From Erysipelotrichaceae bacterium OPF54 (GTDB lineage Bacteria > Bacillota_I > Bacilli_A > Erysipelotrichales > Erysipelotrichaceae): 64,000 bases of DNA. The notes under the pieces are model-generated. The model was not told the origin of the DNA. It did no database searches and saw only the letters and a list, made by a program, of their open reading frames with translations. The translations under genes were made by a program, and so were the position numbers. Every line of letters starts with the position of its first letter. Position 1 is the first letter of the stretch. The DNA lies in contig BQKD01000001.1 in the NCBI GenBank assembly GCA_022834735.1, forward strand, positions 1,217,659-1,281,658. Direction: 5' to 3'. Below, piece after piece: positions 8,834 to 17,087 of this stretch.

Positions 8834-10407
8834 TTATACGCATTGTTCTTTGACTTCTGCATTCCACGGCATCATCTGATCAAGGATCTCGTCACTCAGC
8901 TGCCCGATCTTTCCCCTCAGTTTTTCCAACACGTACAGTATGTATTTGTACGGTACCAGTCCGTTGGCTTTCGCACTTTCTACGACCGAATACAGTACGC
9001 CGCAGCTTCGGGCTCCTCTCGGACTTCCCGAGAACAGCCAGTTGCGCCGTCCGATCGCGAAGCTTCGGATCGTTCTTTCCGATAACGAATTGGTCATCGG
9101 TACATTGCCGTCTTTTAGATAAATCTTCAGTCCTTCTTCGTTATCTACCAGATAATTCAGGGCCTGTTTTTCCTTTTGGGTTGTCCAGCCTTCTGTGGCC
9201 AGGGCTGTTTTTGCGCACACGAAAACCTGCTCCACGAGCCCTCCTTCGCGCAGCATCCTTTCTTCTTTTCGTTCTTTTGGCTTCAGTTTCTGAAGCTTCG
9301 CTTCGATACGGAAAATCTTCATGATCTGTGTAAGTATCTTCACTGACACGGATCCTGCTGCTTCCTTCAGGCCTTCCAGAGCATCTACAAAGTACCTTCT
9401 GGCATGAGCCCAGCACAGTGCTCTTTCGTCATGATCGACCTGATTGTATCCGGCATAGTCGTCTGTGATCAATATCCCTGCGAATCCTTCCAGATAATCG
9501 GCGGCATACTTTCCGCCTCTTCCGGGCTGATAGTCGAACAGCCGCATCGGATGTTCGCTTTCCTGTATCGAACTGTACACCCACATATACGACTTGTTCG
9601 TATTCCTGCGCCCCTCTTCCTTCATGACCTGGATGGTCGTTTCGTCGCAGTGTATATACTCCTCTTTCAGCAGGTGACTTTTCATCCGTTCGATCAGCGG
9701 TTCGAAATAACTCTCCGATCCCAGCATCACCCAGTTGGACATCGTTCTTCGGCTCACAGGAAGCTTCCAGCTCTTCCATTCCTTTTCCTGCCGGTAATAG
9801 GTCACGCCTTTGACAAACCGTTCGTTGGCCACATAGGCCAGGGCCTGCGCGCTCGCAAAAGAACCGGGGATCAAAGCGGCCGGCGCGTCTGTCTTATAAA
9901 GAACGCCTTCCCCGTCATTCATGCAGGCAGGGCAGGCGTAGGTTTCTGTATAAATGTCTTCGATGATGATCTGCGCAGGGAGGACCTTTACGATCGTGTG
10001 CGCTTTCTCTTCGCCCACCTTGATCATTTCTTCTCCGCAATATGGACATTTCTTTTCTTCTTCGGTCGCTTCGATCACCACTTTTTCATGCGGAAGGGAG
10101 TCCAGGTCGTCCGTACGGTTCGGACAGCGGCGGCGCTCATGCGCCTTGACTGTCCCTGTACGTTCTTCCTGTTTCGGTTCCGGATAATCCATAGTGAACA
10201 GAGGTTCCATATTGGCCATCATCTCAAGCGCGGCTGCCTTTTCGCTCTTCCGGCCGAAAAGCATCTTCTGAAGCTTGCGGATGATCTCGTCCTTCTGTTC
10301 GATCTTATCGTACAGCTTTTCGATCAGTTCCGATTGTTTCTCGATCTGCTCGGACTGTTTTTTCAGCTGCTCGTTCATGATTTCCAGAATCTTTTGAATT
10401 TCTATGC
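8834..10407 (-). pseudogene. tnpC: IS66 tnpC transposase, 3' part (copy 1), split by nested transposon
   Basis: This encodes all but the first ~25 residues of the IS66 DDE transposase. In order it has a coiled-coil leader (repeated KQSEQIEKQSELIEKLYDK), a zinc-binding CPYCGEEM...CPACMN region, the catalytic core (HCDETTIQV, ITDDYAGYNQ) and the C-terminal NSLSERTIRSFAIGRRNWLF carrying the glutamate. The first codons lie at 13735-13810, beyond the nested transposon. The joined pieces total 1,650 nt, identical in length to the intact copy at 57666-59315. Its leader (SIEIQKILEIMNEQLKK) differs from the other copies (TQIEKLLEILIEQNEK), so this copy is of a slightly different lineage. Confidence 0.92.
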
Positions 10408-10450
10408 TGTAGAGCGTCGTCCTGCTATCCTCGCTTATTTATAAAGACAA

Positions 10451-10503
10451 GCAGAATAAATTCATCATCGATCATTTCACGATGAATTTATTCTGCTTTT
10501 TTT
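10451..10503. terminator. Perfect 16-bp hairpin with T-run inside the left transposon end
   Basis: GCAGAATAAATTCATC at 10451-10466 is fully complementary to GATGAATTTATTCTGC at 10481-10496, followed by seven T residues. It would block transcripts entering from the left. Because the arms contain GAATAAA, resembling the AAAATAAA repeats at the right end, they might also be transposase-binding sites. Confidence 0.7.
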
Positions 10504-10547
10504 CGTCACATTATTTTCATTTTATGAGATGATTGACATGGAAAGGT

Positions 10548-10609
10548 GTTAGGCGCAAAAAAAGAGAGAGCCCTAATTGTTTTGCGAACAAACTCTCTCC
10601 CGTCCTAAC
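10548..10609. repeat. Compound inverted repeat ahead of the DUF6431-like gene
   Basis: GTTAGG (10548-10553) and GAGAGAG (10564-10570) pair with CTCTCTC (10593-10599) and CCTAAC (10604-10609), forming an interrupted stem that ends 11 nt before the next ATG. It could act in the leader RNA or as a protein-binding site; function is not evident. Confidence 0.5.
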
Positions 10610-10619
10610 GAACAATTTT

Positions 10620-11159
10620 ATGATAATCAATTTTTCGGCTTTCGACAACCCTTTTTCGCATGATTTATCCTGCCCGTCCTGCGGGGCGCGCGGCCAGATG
10701 CTCGATTACTCATCCTACTCCCGTTTCTGCCTCTCTCCTTCCAATCCGACAAAACGCTTACGGGTTCGTGTCGTTTTTTGTCCTTCCTGCGGCTCCTATC
10801 ATACCATACTCCCTTATGATGCCCGTCCGTTTTCTTCGTTTTCCTATCCTTTTATTTTTGAAGTGCTCTTTCAGTACTGCTGCGGACCTTGTGCCGGCAA
10901 CAAGTCGAGAACGGCTGCGCTTTTTGATATTTCCAGAACGACCCTGCGCCGATGGATCGACCGCTATTCCTCTCTGCTTTTCCTCTCCTGTATCATGATC
11001 CGCGATCTTGACCGTAGCCCGTATGATCTTCTTGCTCATATCCGTTCTTCTATGCATGCCTTTCTGAAGAGTTTTCTTCGTTTTCATGAATGCGCCTATT
11101 TTTCGCCTCACACTATTTTATCTGCACCCTTTGTCTATGGTCTTTTTTCTCCTTCCTGA
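10620..11159 (+). CDS. Transposon zinc-ribbon/HTH protein (DUF6431-like)
   Basis: The ATG at 10620 gives 179 residues starting MIINFSAFDNPF. Two CxxC pairs (LSCPSCGARG and VFCPSCGSYH) form a zinc ribbon. CCGPCAGNKSRT and FDISRTTLRRWIDRY suggest a third cysteine motif and a helix-turn-helix. This matches, from memory, the DUF6431 family often found just before transposases in Firmicutes. It lies 65 nt ahead of the transposase and is probably part of the same unit, perhaps as a DNA-binding accessory or target-choice factor. The role is inferred from position only. Confidence 0.65.
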   Translation: MIINFSAFDNPFSHDLSCPSCGARGQMLDYSSYSRFCLSPSNPTKRLRVRVVFCPSCGSYHTILPYDARPFSSFSYPFIFEVLFQYCCGPCAGNKSRTAALFDISRTTLRRWIDRYSSLLFLSCIMIRDLDRSPYDLLAHIRSSMHAFLKSFLRFHECAYFSPHTILSAPFVYGLFSPS

Positions 11160-11224
11160 ATCATTTGTCCGTCGCTTTCCTCTTTTTAGCCCGGTACAGT
11201 AATCTCAAAGGAGGATTCTGCTTT

Positions 11225-12460
11225 ATGGATCAAACCGACAAGGAAAAAATCGCTTTATGGAAATTCGGGATCATCGCTCCTGTCATTTCCGGCACTCATC
11301 CTTTTTCGACAAACCGTCAGTTTTACCGTCATCTTGCCGAAAAAGAATTCGAAAACCCGGTCTCCGGTGTCAAAAAATCATTTTCATGGCAGACTTTCGC
11401 TCACTGGGCCTATGAATACCGTTCCGGCGGATTCGATGGACTGATTTCCCGTCCCAGGAGCGACAAGGGGACTTCCCGAACTCTGAGTCCCGAGGCGCAG
11501 GAACGCATCATCGCTCTGCGCCGGCAGTATCCGCGCATCATCAATACGGTCCTGCGTGCGCGGCTCATCGAAGAAGGGTTTATCCCGGCCCGCGTTTCCC
11601 AGTCCACGATCGATCGTTTCGTGCGTTCTCTGCCTCAGAGCCGTCTCGAACCGATCCATCAGGGAAAAGAGCGCAGAGCGTTCGAGAAAGAATTTGCCAA
11701 CCAGGTCTGGCAGGCCGATACATCCTATCTATACAGGCTGGCCGGACACAGGCTGTATCTGGTTTCTATCCTGGATGACGCATCCCGGATGATCGTGGGC
11801 TGGGGAATCTTTGAAGCCGATACGGCCGTCAACTTTCAGAAGATCCTGAAGAACGCGGTCATGACTTACGGGATCCCGTCTGTACTGTATGTAGACAATG
11901 GTTCGCCTTATGACAACCACCAGCTGAATATGATCTGTGCAAGACTGGGGGTCGCCCTGGTGCATGCGCCGGTGCGGGACGGAAGCGCGAAAGGAAAACA
12001 GGAGCGCGCATTCCGAACGTTCAAGGACCACTGGCTGCGCTGTTCGGACTGGAATGCCTATCAGACGATCGAAGAGGTCCGGGAATCTTTCGGGGACTAT
12101 CTTCAGAAATACATCAACTGCCAACACGCTTCGCTGAAAGATATGACGCCGCGCCAGCGCTATCTGAAGGATGCACAGCGGTTCCGCTTCCTTCCTGACG
12201 AAGCGGTGGAACAGTATTTCCTGCATACGTACGAAAGAAAGGTGAGGACCGATTCGACACTCGTGATCGACGGGATCAGCTACGAGGTGCCGGCCGAATA
12301 CATGCGCGAGACAGTAAAGGTGAAGATGGATCCCGAAGACAGGAGAAAGGCCTGGCTGCTAGGGATGGACGGAAAGCTGATCCCGATCCGGACGGTCGAC
12401 AAGGTGGAGAACAGCCGGATCAGAAGAAGGCAGCACATGCGCTTCAGAGAGGAGGAGTAA
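11225..12460 (+). CDS. DDE (rve-type) transposase of the nested transposon
   Basis: I take the ATG at 11225, preceded by AAAGGAGGATTC; 411 residues. An N-terminal helix-turn-helix region (SWQTFAHWAYEYRSGGFDGL) precedes the retroviral-integrase-like core. Candidate catalytic acids are QADTSYLY, VLYVDNGSPYD and SAKGKQERAFRTF (D, D, E). The C-terminus has a small beta-barrel-like tail (VIDGISYEVPAEYM), as in Mu/IS481/TniA-type transposases. The stop is one base before the ATPase start, so the two are co-translated. It should cut and join the 10408 and 13728 ends. Confidence 0.92.
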   Translation: MDQTDKEKIALWKFGIIAPVISGTHPFSTNRQFYRHLAEKEFENPVSGVKKSFSWQTFAHWAYEYRSGGFDGLISRPRSDKGTSRTLSPEAQERIIALRRQYPRIINTVLRARLIEEGFIPARVSQSTIDRFVRSLPQSRLEPIHQGKERRAFEKEFANQVWQADTSYLYRLAGHRLYLVSILDDASRMIVGWGIFEADTAVNFQKILKNAVMTYGIPSVLYVDNGSPYDNHQLNMICARLGVALVHAPVRDGSAKGKQERAFRTFKDHWLRCSDWNAYQTIEEVRESFGDYLQKYINCQHASLKDMTPRQRYLKDAQRFRFLPDEAVEQYFLHTYERKVRTDSTLVIDGISYEVPAEYMRETVKVKMDPEDRRKAWLLGMDGKLIPIRTVDKVENSRIRRRQHMRFREEE

Positions 12461-12461
12461 T

Positions 12462-13268
12462 ATGGAAGCCAAAGTATTTTACGGACTGAAGCAGATGCCG
12501 TTCGAGAAAGAAACGAAATATCACAAATTATACCGGAGCGAAGATACGGCGAACCTGAAAGGACGGCTGGACTACCTGAAAAAAGCGAAAGGGATCGGAT
12601 TGTTCACAGGAAGTCCGGGAACAGGAAAAACATCGGCCATCCGCGAATTTGCCGGCAGTCTGAACCCGTCGCTGTACAAAGTGGTCTACATCCAGATGTC
12701 TACGGTATCGGTCATCGACTTTTACCGGCAGCTGGCCTGCGGGCTGGGGCTGGAGCCCAAATTCAGAAAGAGCGACCTGTTCCGGCAGGTACAGGAAGCC
12801 ATCGAATACATGGCAAAAGAAAAGAAGTGCACGCCGGTCATCGTGATCGACGAAGCGCAGTATCTGAGCACGAGCGTCTTCAACGATCTGACCATGCTCC
12901 TCAATTTCGAGATGGACTCGAAGAACTACTGTATCCTGATCCTGAGCGGGCAGACGAGCCTGAACACGATCCTGAAAAAGCAGGTGCATGACGCCCTGCG
13001 CCAGAGGATCGTGATCAATTATTTCATGGAAGGTCTGAAAGGAGAAGAGGCACAGGAATATGTGGATTTCTGCATGAAAGAATGCGGAAGCAGAGAAAAG
13101 GTGTTCGAAGAAGACGCGGTGCGTGCCGCATATAATATCGCAGGCGGATCAATCCGGAAACTGAACAATCTGTTGTCGAAATGCCTGATCGAAGGAGCGA
13201 ACGAAGAAAAGCGGATCATCGACGCAGAGATCGTGATGAAAGCACATAACGAAGTAGAACTGGGGTGA
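12462..13268 (+). CDS. Transposition AAA ATPase (ExeA/TniB/MuB-like)
   Basis: This 268-residue protein has Walker A GLFTGSPGTGKTSAIREF near residue 46, Walker B PVIVIDEAQYL near 126, and a sensor region LILSGQTSLN. FYGLKQMPFEKE at the start is the typical opening of ExeA-like transposon ATPases. Partners of this kind bind DNA, select the target and activate the DDE transposase. It begins 1 nt after the transposase stop, with GAGGAGTAAT as ribosome site. Confidence 0.9.
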   Translation: MEAKVFYGLKQMPFEKETKYHKLYRSEDTANLKGRLDYLKKAKGIGLFTGSPGTGKTSAIREFAGSLNPSLYKVVYIQMSTVSVIDFYRQLACGLGLEPKFRKSDLFRQVQEAIEYMAKEKKCTPVIVIDEAQYLSTSVFNDLTMLLNFEMDSKNYCILILSGQTSLNTILKKQVHDALRQRIVINYFMEGLKGEEAQEYVDFCMKECGSREKVFEEDAVRAAYNIAGGSIRKLNNLLSKCLIEGANEEKRIIDAEIVMKAHNEVELG

Positions 13269-13274
13269 GAACAT

Positions 13275-13562
13275 ATGAAAGAAGATGAACGGATGTTGAT
13301 CAACTGGCCGACGACGAGAAAAGTGATGATCGAACAGCTGAAAAGAGCGATGAAGATGTACGGAGCCTATAAACTGAGCAATGAAGAGCTGATGTATTTT
13401 GTAGAAAACTATATGAATAATTTTGGCCATTTATTCTTCAAGAATGATTTCGAGATCCATCCGTCGATCAGAAAAGCGCTGGGAAAGAGGAACAGCTGGA
13501 TCCTGGCATGTATAGTGGAAAGAGTATACCAGAAAGAATTCGAGAACATAGGAAATTATTGA
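13275..13562 (+). CDS. Small unknown protein of the nested transposon
   Basis: A 95-residue, charged, mostly helical protein (MKEDERMLINWPTTRKVMIE...). It starts 6 nt after the ATPase gene with GGGGTGAG as ribosome site and is followed by a terminator, so it is a genuine member of the operon. I recognise no family. By position it could be a third transposition factor, as TniQ or TnsD are elsewhere, but no zinc finger or sequence likeness to those is visible. Confidence 0.7.
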   Translation: MKEDERMLINWPTTRKVMIEQLKRAMKMYGAYKLSNEELMYFVENYMNNFGHLFFKNDFEIHPSIRKALGKRNSWILACIVERVYQKEFENIGNY

Positions 13563-13566
13563 TTAA

Positions 13567-13595
13567 AAGCCGTTTTTGACAAGACGGCTTTTTTT
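13567..13595 (+). terminator. Terminator of the transposon operon
   Basis: AAGCCGT (13567-13573) pairs with ACGGCTT (13584-13590) and is followed by a run of T. It lies just after the last transposon gene. Confidence 0.8.
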
Positions 13596-13609
13596 GAACA
13601 GAAAGAAAT

Positions 13610-13663
13610 AAAATAAAATGCTTCTGAAGCCAAAATAAAGCGAGGCCGGACAAAATAAAGTGC
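13610..13663. repeat. Three AAAATAAA-type direct repeats at the right transposon end
   Basis: The motif A-AAATAAA-(A/G)-(T)GC occurs about every 20 nt: AAAATAAAATGC ending at 13621, CAAAATAAAGCG at 13631-13642 and CAAAATAAAGTGC at 13651-13663. Regularly spaced repeats inside one end are typical transposase-binding sites in Mu/Tn7-like elements. Confidence 0.6.
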
Positions 13664-13734
13664 GTTTCTCTTCCAGATGTGTATAAAAATATTTGACGTT
13701 TCCGACTAACAGAATTTGACGCGCTACACTATGC

Positions 13735-13810
13735 TGGATCCGTTGTCCTGTGCGAAGTAACCATCTTTCATGACCCGACTATAACACACTTGGAAAGGCT
13801 TTTCCATCAC
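13735..13810 (-). pseudogene. tnpC: IS66 tnpC transposase, 5' part (copy 1)
   Basis: This holds the first ~25 codons of tnpC, ending DNGSS, where the nested transposon interrupts. It overlaps the tnpB stop by 4 nt (ATGA), exactly as in the intact copy. Joined to 8834-10407 the frame is continuous. Confidence 0.88.
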
Positions 13811-14169
13811 ACAATATATGCACGTTTTCGTGCTGGACGAATCGCATTTTTCTGTACAATGCTCAGTCCGTCAAGCAGCCATCTGAGCTCCTGTTCGCTC
13901 AGCGCAATGACTTCTTCCTCCGTTCTGGGCCATTGAAATTTTCCGTTCTCTAGACGCTTGGTGATGAGCATGAACCCATCCTCTTCCCAAAGCAGTCCTT
14001 TGATGGTGGAAGTCTTTCTGCCGCAGAACAGGAAGAGGATATTCTGACGCGGGTCCAGCTTCATGGAAGATTGAACCAGCAGGCACAGGCCGTCAATGCC
14101 TTTGCGCAGATCCGTGTAGCCGGGACGGATGTACACATGATCGATGCGGTTAAAATCAAGAGATCTCAT
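13807..14169 (-). CDS. tnpB: IS66 accessory protein TnpB (copy 1)
   Basis: This 120-residue protein shows the TnpB (IS66 Orf2) pattern: VYIRPGYTDLRKGIDGLCLL, then NILFLFCGRKTSTIKGLLWEEDGF and FQWPRTEEEVIALSEQELRWLLDGL. It is needed together with TnpA and TnpC for IS66 movement; its biochemical role is not well defined. It overlaps both tnpA and tnpC by 4 nt, indicating translational coupling. Complete. Confidence 0.95.
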   Translation of the reverse strand: MRSLDFNRIDHVYIRPGYTDLRKGIDGLCLLVQSSMKLDPRQNILFLFCGRKTSTIKGLLWEEDGFMLITKRLENGKFQWPRTEEEVIALSEQELRWLLDGLSIVQKNAIRPARKRAYIV

Positions 14170-14354
14170 AATGAATCGAGGACCGTTCGAATCAGCACCG
14201 GTTCCGTATGATTATGGATATAGATCTTGCCTTTGGAAGACTGAATAACGATAGCTGGCCGATCCGATCCGGTTTGTTTCCTGGGACCCGGATCAGGAAG
14301 GCGGACTTCAGCAAAAGAAGAATAGGTATTCGAATTCTGTTTTGATTCGCTCAT
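14166..14354 (-). CDS. tnpA: IS66 accessory protein TnpA (copy 1)
   Basis: A 62-residue protein, short for IS66 TnpA. It lacks the long N-terminal helix-turn-helix part of many family members and keeps the C-terminal sheet (KIYIHNHTEPVLIRTVLDSL). The start at 14354 follows a GGAGG that lies inside a hairpin. The same 62-residue form occurs at 33728 and 48019, so the short length is a feature of this IS66 group, not damage. Confidence 0.85.
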   Translation of the reverse strand: MSESKQNSNTYSSFAEVRLPDPGPRKQTGSDRPAIVIQSSKGKIYIHNHTEPVLIRTVLDSL

Positions 14355-14361
14355 GAAAAAA

Positions 14362-14401
14362 CCTCCAGTTCATAGCATCAATATACTCAATGAACTGGAG
14401 G
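14362..14401 (-). promoter_or_regulatory. Leader hairpin hiding the tnpA ribosome site (copy 1)
   Basis: CCTCCAGTTCA pairs over 11 bp with TGAACTGGAGG. On the tnpA strand the second arm contains the GGAGG ribosome site, and the stem is followed by TTTTTT before the ATG. It could act as a terminator and as a translation block, limiting tnpA expression by read-through from outside. Confidence 0.7.
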
Positions 14402-14432
14402 CTGAATACCCGCGGTTCTTTTTCCCGCTTAC

Positions 14433-14921
14433 GTTGTAGAGGGAATGAGCGATTATATTTATTTAACTACTATGGCAAAAGTACTTAAAATAAATAAACC
14501 ATTTGTAATTATACCAGCAGTAGGGGCATCAAATTGTGTTCATATAGGTTCTATTCTTCATGGCTGGGGATGTCCTTACATAGTAGTGTTTGATTATGAT
14601 AATGAAGGTGTTAGAAATGGTGAAGCTTTAAGACAAAAAATGGAATTTGAGCTTAATAATCAATATTGTTATGTGGCTAATGTCACGCTAGATGAAATTG
14701 ATCATAAAACATATAAAAAGAATCAAAAGATGATTGAAGACCTTGTTACTCAAGAAGAAATAGACCGTTTTTATCGGGAAACGAATACTTCAGATTCATT
14801 GGGAAAAGTATTAATCGCAAAACTTATGTGCACTGCAATAGAAAATGGTAATTATCAGGTAGGAGAAGAGTGCAAAGAAAATTTTCGTGAATTGTTTGAT
14901 CGCATATTAGAGTTTCATTAA
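14433..14921 (+). pseudogene. OLD-family nuclease, 3' part (TOPRIM domain)
   Basis: Beginning with the duplicated target, the frame continues VVEGMSDYIYL, where VVEG is the opening glutamate motif of a TOPRIM nuclease domain. YIVVFDYDNEGVRNG is the second acidic motif (D-x-D). A charged C-terminal tail follows. It is the missing half of the ATPase gene at 7380-8749. An ATG at 14445 could start a separate 158-residue product, but it would lack the first catalytic glutamate and the ATPase. The original protein was probably a Class 2 OLD-type defence nuclease. Confidence 0.9.
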
Positions 14922-14948
14922 TAATTTTCAAAAAACCAATATAATCCA

Positions 14949-14979
14949 AAAGAATGCCAACAATGTGCATTCTTTTTAT
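14949..14979 (+). terminator. Terminator after the OLD nuclease gene
   Basis: AAAGAATGC (14949-14957) pairs with GCATTCTTT (14967-14975), followed by T-rich sequence, 28 nt after the stop. Confidence 0.75.
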
Positions 14980-15067
14980 TTGTGATTTTGTTAAAATATT
15001 ATATATTTGTTTTTATTGAATGAAAAATATTGTGTTAAATTGTATAGAAATTAAGGAGAGAAATACT

Positions 15068-16117
15068 ATGGAAAGAAAAGTAGCATTAATTACCGGAATC
15101 ACAGGACAGGATGGATCCTATCTTGCCGAATTCTTATTGGAAAAAGGATATGAAGTACATGGAATCGTGCGCCGGGCATCGATTTCCAACACAGGACGAA
15201 TCGATCATCTGCTCGGCAAGATCACACTGCATGAAGGAGATCTTTCAGATTCCTCTTCACTGATCCGGATCATCAATCTTGTGAAGCCTTCTGAAATATA
15301 CAACCTGGCCGCCCAGTCGCACGTGCAGGTTTCCTTTGACGTACCGGAATATTCCGGAGACGTAGATGCTCTTGGGCCGCTTCGTATTCTTGAGGCAGTC
15401 CGCATCCTTGGCCTTACGGACAGCTGCCGCGTTTACCAGGCATCCACATCCGAACTGTACGGAAAAGTCGAGGAAGTTCCTCAGCGGGAGACGACACCAT
15501 TCCATCCGTATTCGCCATACGCGGTCGCGAAACAATATGGATTCTGGATCACAAAAGAATATCGGGAAGCGTACAATATGTTTGCCGTAAACGGGATCTT
15601 GTTCAATCATGAATCGGAACGCCGCGGCGAAAACTTTGTAACAAGAAAGATCACACTGGCAGCAGGCCGGATCGCAGAAGGTCTGCAGGATCATCTCGAA
15701 TTAGGAAACATGGATTCTTTACGTGACTGGGGTTATGCAAAAGATTATGTAGAATGCATGTGGCTGATCATGCAGCAGGAAAAGCCGGAAGACTTCGTGA
15801 TTGCGACAGGAGAACAGCACACAGTGCGCGACTTTACAGAAAAAGCGTTTGCAGCCAACGGCATTACGATCCGCTGGGAAGGAACAGGACTCGAAGAAAA
15901 AGGATATGACGCAGAAACAGGAAAAATGCTCGTATGTGTCAATCCGCAATGGTTCCGTCCAACTGATGTAGATAATTTATGGGGAGATCCAACAAAAGCA
16001 AAAACCGTATTAGGCTGGAACCCGCAAAAAACATCGTATGAAGAACTCGTAGAAATCATGGCAAAACATGACCGAGAACTCGCAAAACGCGAAAAGAAAC
16101 TTGCCGAAGTGAAATAA
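15068..16117 (+). CDS. gmd: GDP-mannose 4,6-dehydratase
   Basis: The ATG at 15068 follows AAGGAGAG, giving 349 residues, normal for Gmd. It is an extended short-chain dehydrogenase: NADP-binding [12 protein letters not shown] near residue 8, the STSELYG triad segment near 126 and the catalytic YAVAK near 149. [12 protein letters not shown] is a Gmd-specific stretch. It converts GDP-D-mannose to GDP-4-keto-6-deoxymannose, the first step to GDP-L-fucose. The fcl gene follows 22 nt later. Base composition is far richer in G+C than the surrounding glycan clusters, so this four-gene operon has a different history. Confidence 0.96.
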   Translation: MERKVALITGITGQDGSYLAEFLLEKGYEVHGIVRRASISNTGRIDHLLGKITLHEGDLSDSSSLIRIINLVKPSEIYNLAAQSHVQVSFDVPEYSGDVDALGPLRILEAVRILGLTDSCRVYQASTSELYGKVEEVPQRETTPFHPYSPYAVAKQYGFWITKEYREAYNMFAVNGILFNHESERRGENFVTRKITLAAGRIAEGLQDHLELGNMDSLRDWGYAKDYVECMWLIMQQEKPEDFVIATGEQHTVRDFTEKAFAANGITIRWEGTGLEEKGYDAETGKMLVCVNPQWFRPTDVDNLWGDPTKAKTVLGWNPQKTSYEELVEIMAKHDRELAKREKKLAEVK

Positions 16118-16139
16118 TACAAAAGGGAGAGAAACAATC

Positions 16140-17084
16140 ATGATGGAAAAGAATGCAAAAATTTATGTAGCAGGACATCGCGGCATGGTAGGATCAGCCA
16201 TTGTCCGCGAGCTGCAGCGTCAGGGATATACAAATATCATTACTCGTACTCATAAGGAACTGGACCTGACAGATCAAGTGGCAGTACAGAAGTTTTTCGA
16301 AACAGAAAAGCCGGAATACGTTTTCCTGGCAGCAGCGAAAGTGGGCGGGATCGTCGCCAACTCCGAAGCCCTGGCCGATTTCATGTATGACAATATGATG
16401 CTTGAAATGAATGTGATCCATTCTGCATGGCAGAATGGATGCAAGAAGTTAGAGTTCCTCGGCTCTTCTTGTATTTATCCGAAATTTGCACCGCAGCCAA
16501 TGCCGGAAAGCTGCCTTTTGACTTCTTCTCTGGAAGAAACGAATGAGGCGTATGCGCTTGCTAAAATTTCCGGACTGAAATACTGCGAATATTTGAACCG
16601 TCAGTATGGAACAGATTACATTTCGGTCATGCCAACTAATTTGTATGGTCCGAACGATAATTATCATCCGACCCATTCTCATGTGCTTCCTGCTTTGATC
16701 CGCCGTTTTCATGAAGCGAAAGAAGAAGGAAAAGAATATGTTACATGCTGGGGCGATGGTTCTCCGCTTCGCGAGTTTTTGTATGTCGACGATCTGGCTA
16801 ATCTTTGCGTTTTCCTGATGAACAATTACTCCGGAAACGAAACAGTCAATGCCGGAACAGGAAAGGAACTGACCATTAAAGAGCTGACAGAATTAGTCGC
16901 GAAAGTGATCGGATACGAAGGAGAGATCCGCTGGGATCCGACCAAACCAAACGGAACGCCGCGCAAGCTTCTGGATGTTTCCAAAGCAACTAAATTGGGA
17001 TGGACCTATTCGACCGAACTCGAAGAAGGCATCCGGCTGTCGTATGAAGACTTTTTATCCAACCCGATGCGGGCGGAGCGATAA
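16140..17084 (+). CDS. fcl: GDP-L-fucose synthase (epimerase-reductase)
   Basis: This 314-residue short-chain dehydrogenase has the Rossmann motif [13 protein letters not shown] at residue ~10, the [15 protein letters not shown] loop and the catalytic YALAK near 138, all diagnostic for WcaG/Fcl. It epimerises and reduces the Gmd product to GDP-L-fucose. The ATG at 16140 (or its neighbour at 16143) follows AAAGGGAG. It sits between gmd and manC in one operon; manC begins 3 nt after its stop. Confidence 0.95.
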   Translation: MMEKNAKIYVAGHRGMVGSAIVRELQRQGYTNIITRTHKELDLTDQVAVQKFFETEKPEYVFLAAAKVGGIVANSEALADFMYDNMMLEMNVIHSAWQNGCKKLEFLGSSCIYPKFAPQPMPESCLLTSSLEETNEAYALAKISGLKYCEYLNRQYGTDYISVMPTNLYGPNDNYHPTHSHVLPALIRRFHEAKEEGKEYVTCWGDGSPLREFLYVDDLANLCVFLMNNYSGNETVNAGTGKELTIKELTELVAKVIGYEGEIRWDPTKPNGTPRKLLDVSKATKLGWTYSTELEEGIRLSYEDFLSNPMRAER

Positions 17085-17087
17085 GAT

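Larger units (their letters stand above)
10408..13728 (+). mobile_element. Nested Tn552/Mu-like transposon (TGT...ACA ends)
   Basis: The element begins TGTAGAGCG at 10408 and ends CGCGCTACA at 13728. The target CTATGC is duplicated at 10402-10407 and 13729-13734. It carries a zinc-finger protein, an rve-type DDE transposase, an AAA ATPase and a small unknown protein, all on the plus strand, opposite to the host IS66. TGT/ACA ends, a transposase plus ATPase pair and a short target duplication are the pattern of the Mu/Tn552/Tn7 group. Size is 3,321 bp. All four reading frames appear intact. Confidence 0.88.
8750..14432 (-). mobile_element. IS66-family element (copy 1), carrying a nested transposon
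   Basis: The ends are inverted repeats of about 22 bp beginning GTAAGCGGGAAAAAGAACCG, at 8750-8771 and (complement) 14411-14432. The 8-bp target GTTGTAGA is duplicated at 8742-8749 and 14433-14440, as is normal for IS66. Genes run on the minus strand: tnpA, tnpB, tnpC. Removing the nested transposon and its 6-bp duplication leaves 2,356 bp, an ordinary IS66 length. The element sits inside the OLD-family nuclease gene. Confidence 0.93.

Noticed and set aside
9404-10444. Long frame on the plus strand opposite tnpC (346 codons)
   Set aside because: It is antisense to a clear IS66 transposase; the same shadow recurs opposite the other tnpC copies and shows low-complexity F/L/H/R-rich protein without motifs.
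14445-14921. Stand-alone 158-residue gene from the ATG at 14445
   Set aside because: The codons just before it (VVEG) complete a TOPRIM domain and rejoin the ATPase across the IS66; it is the 3' half of a split gene.
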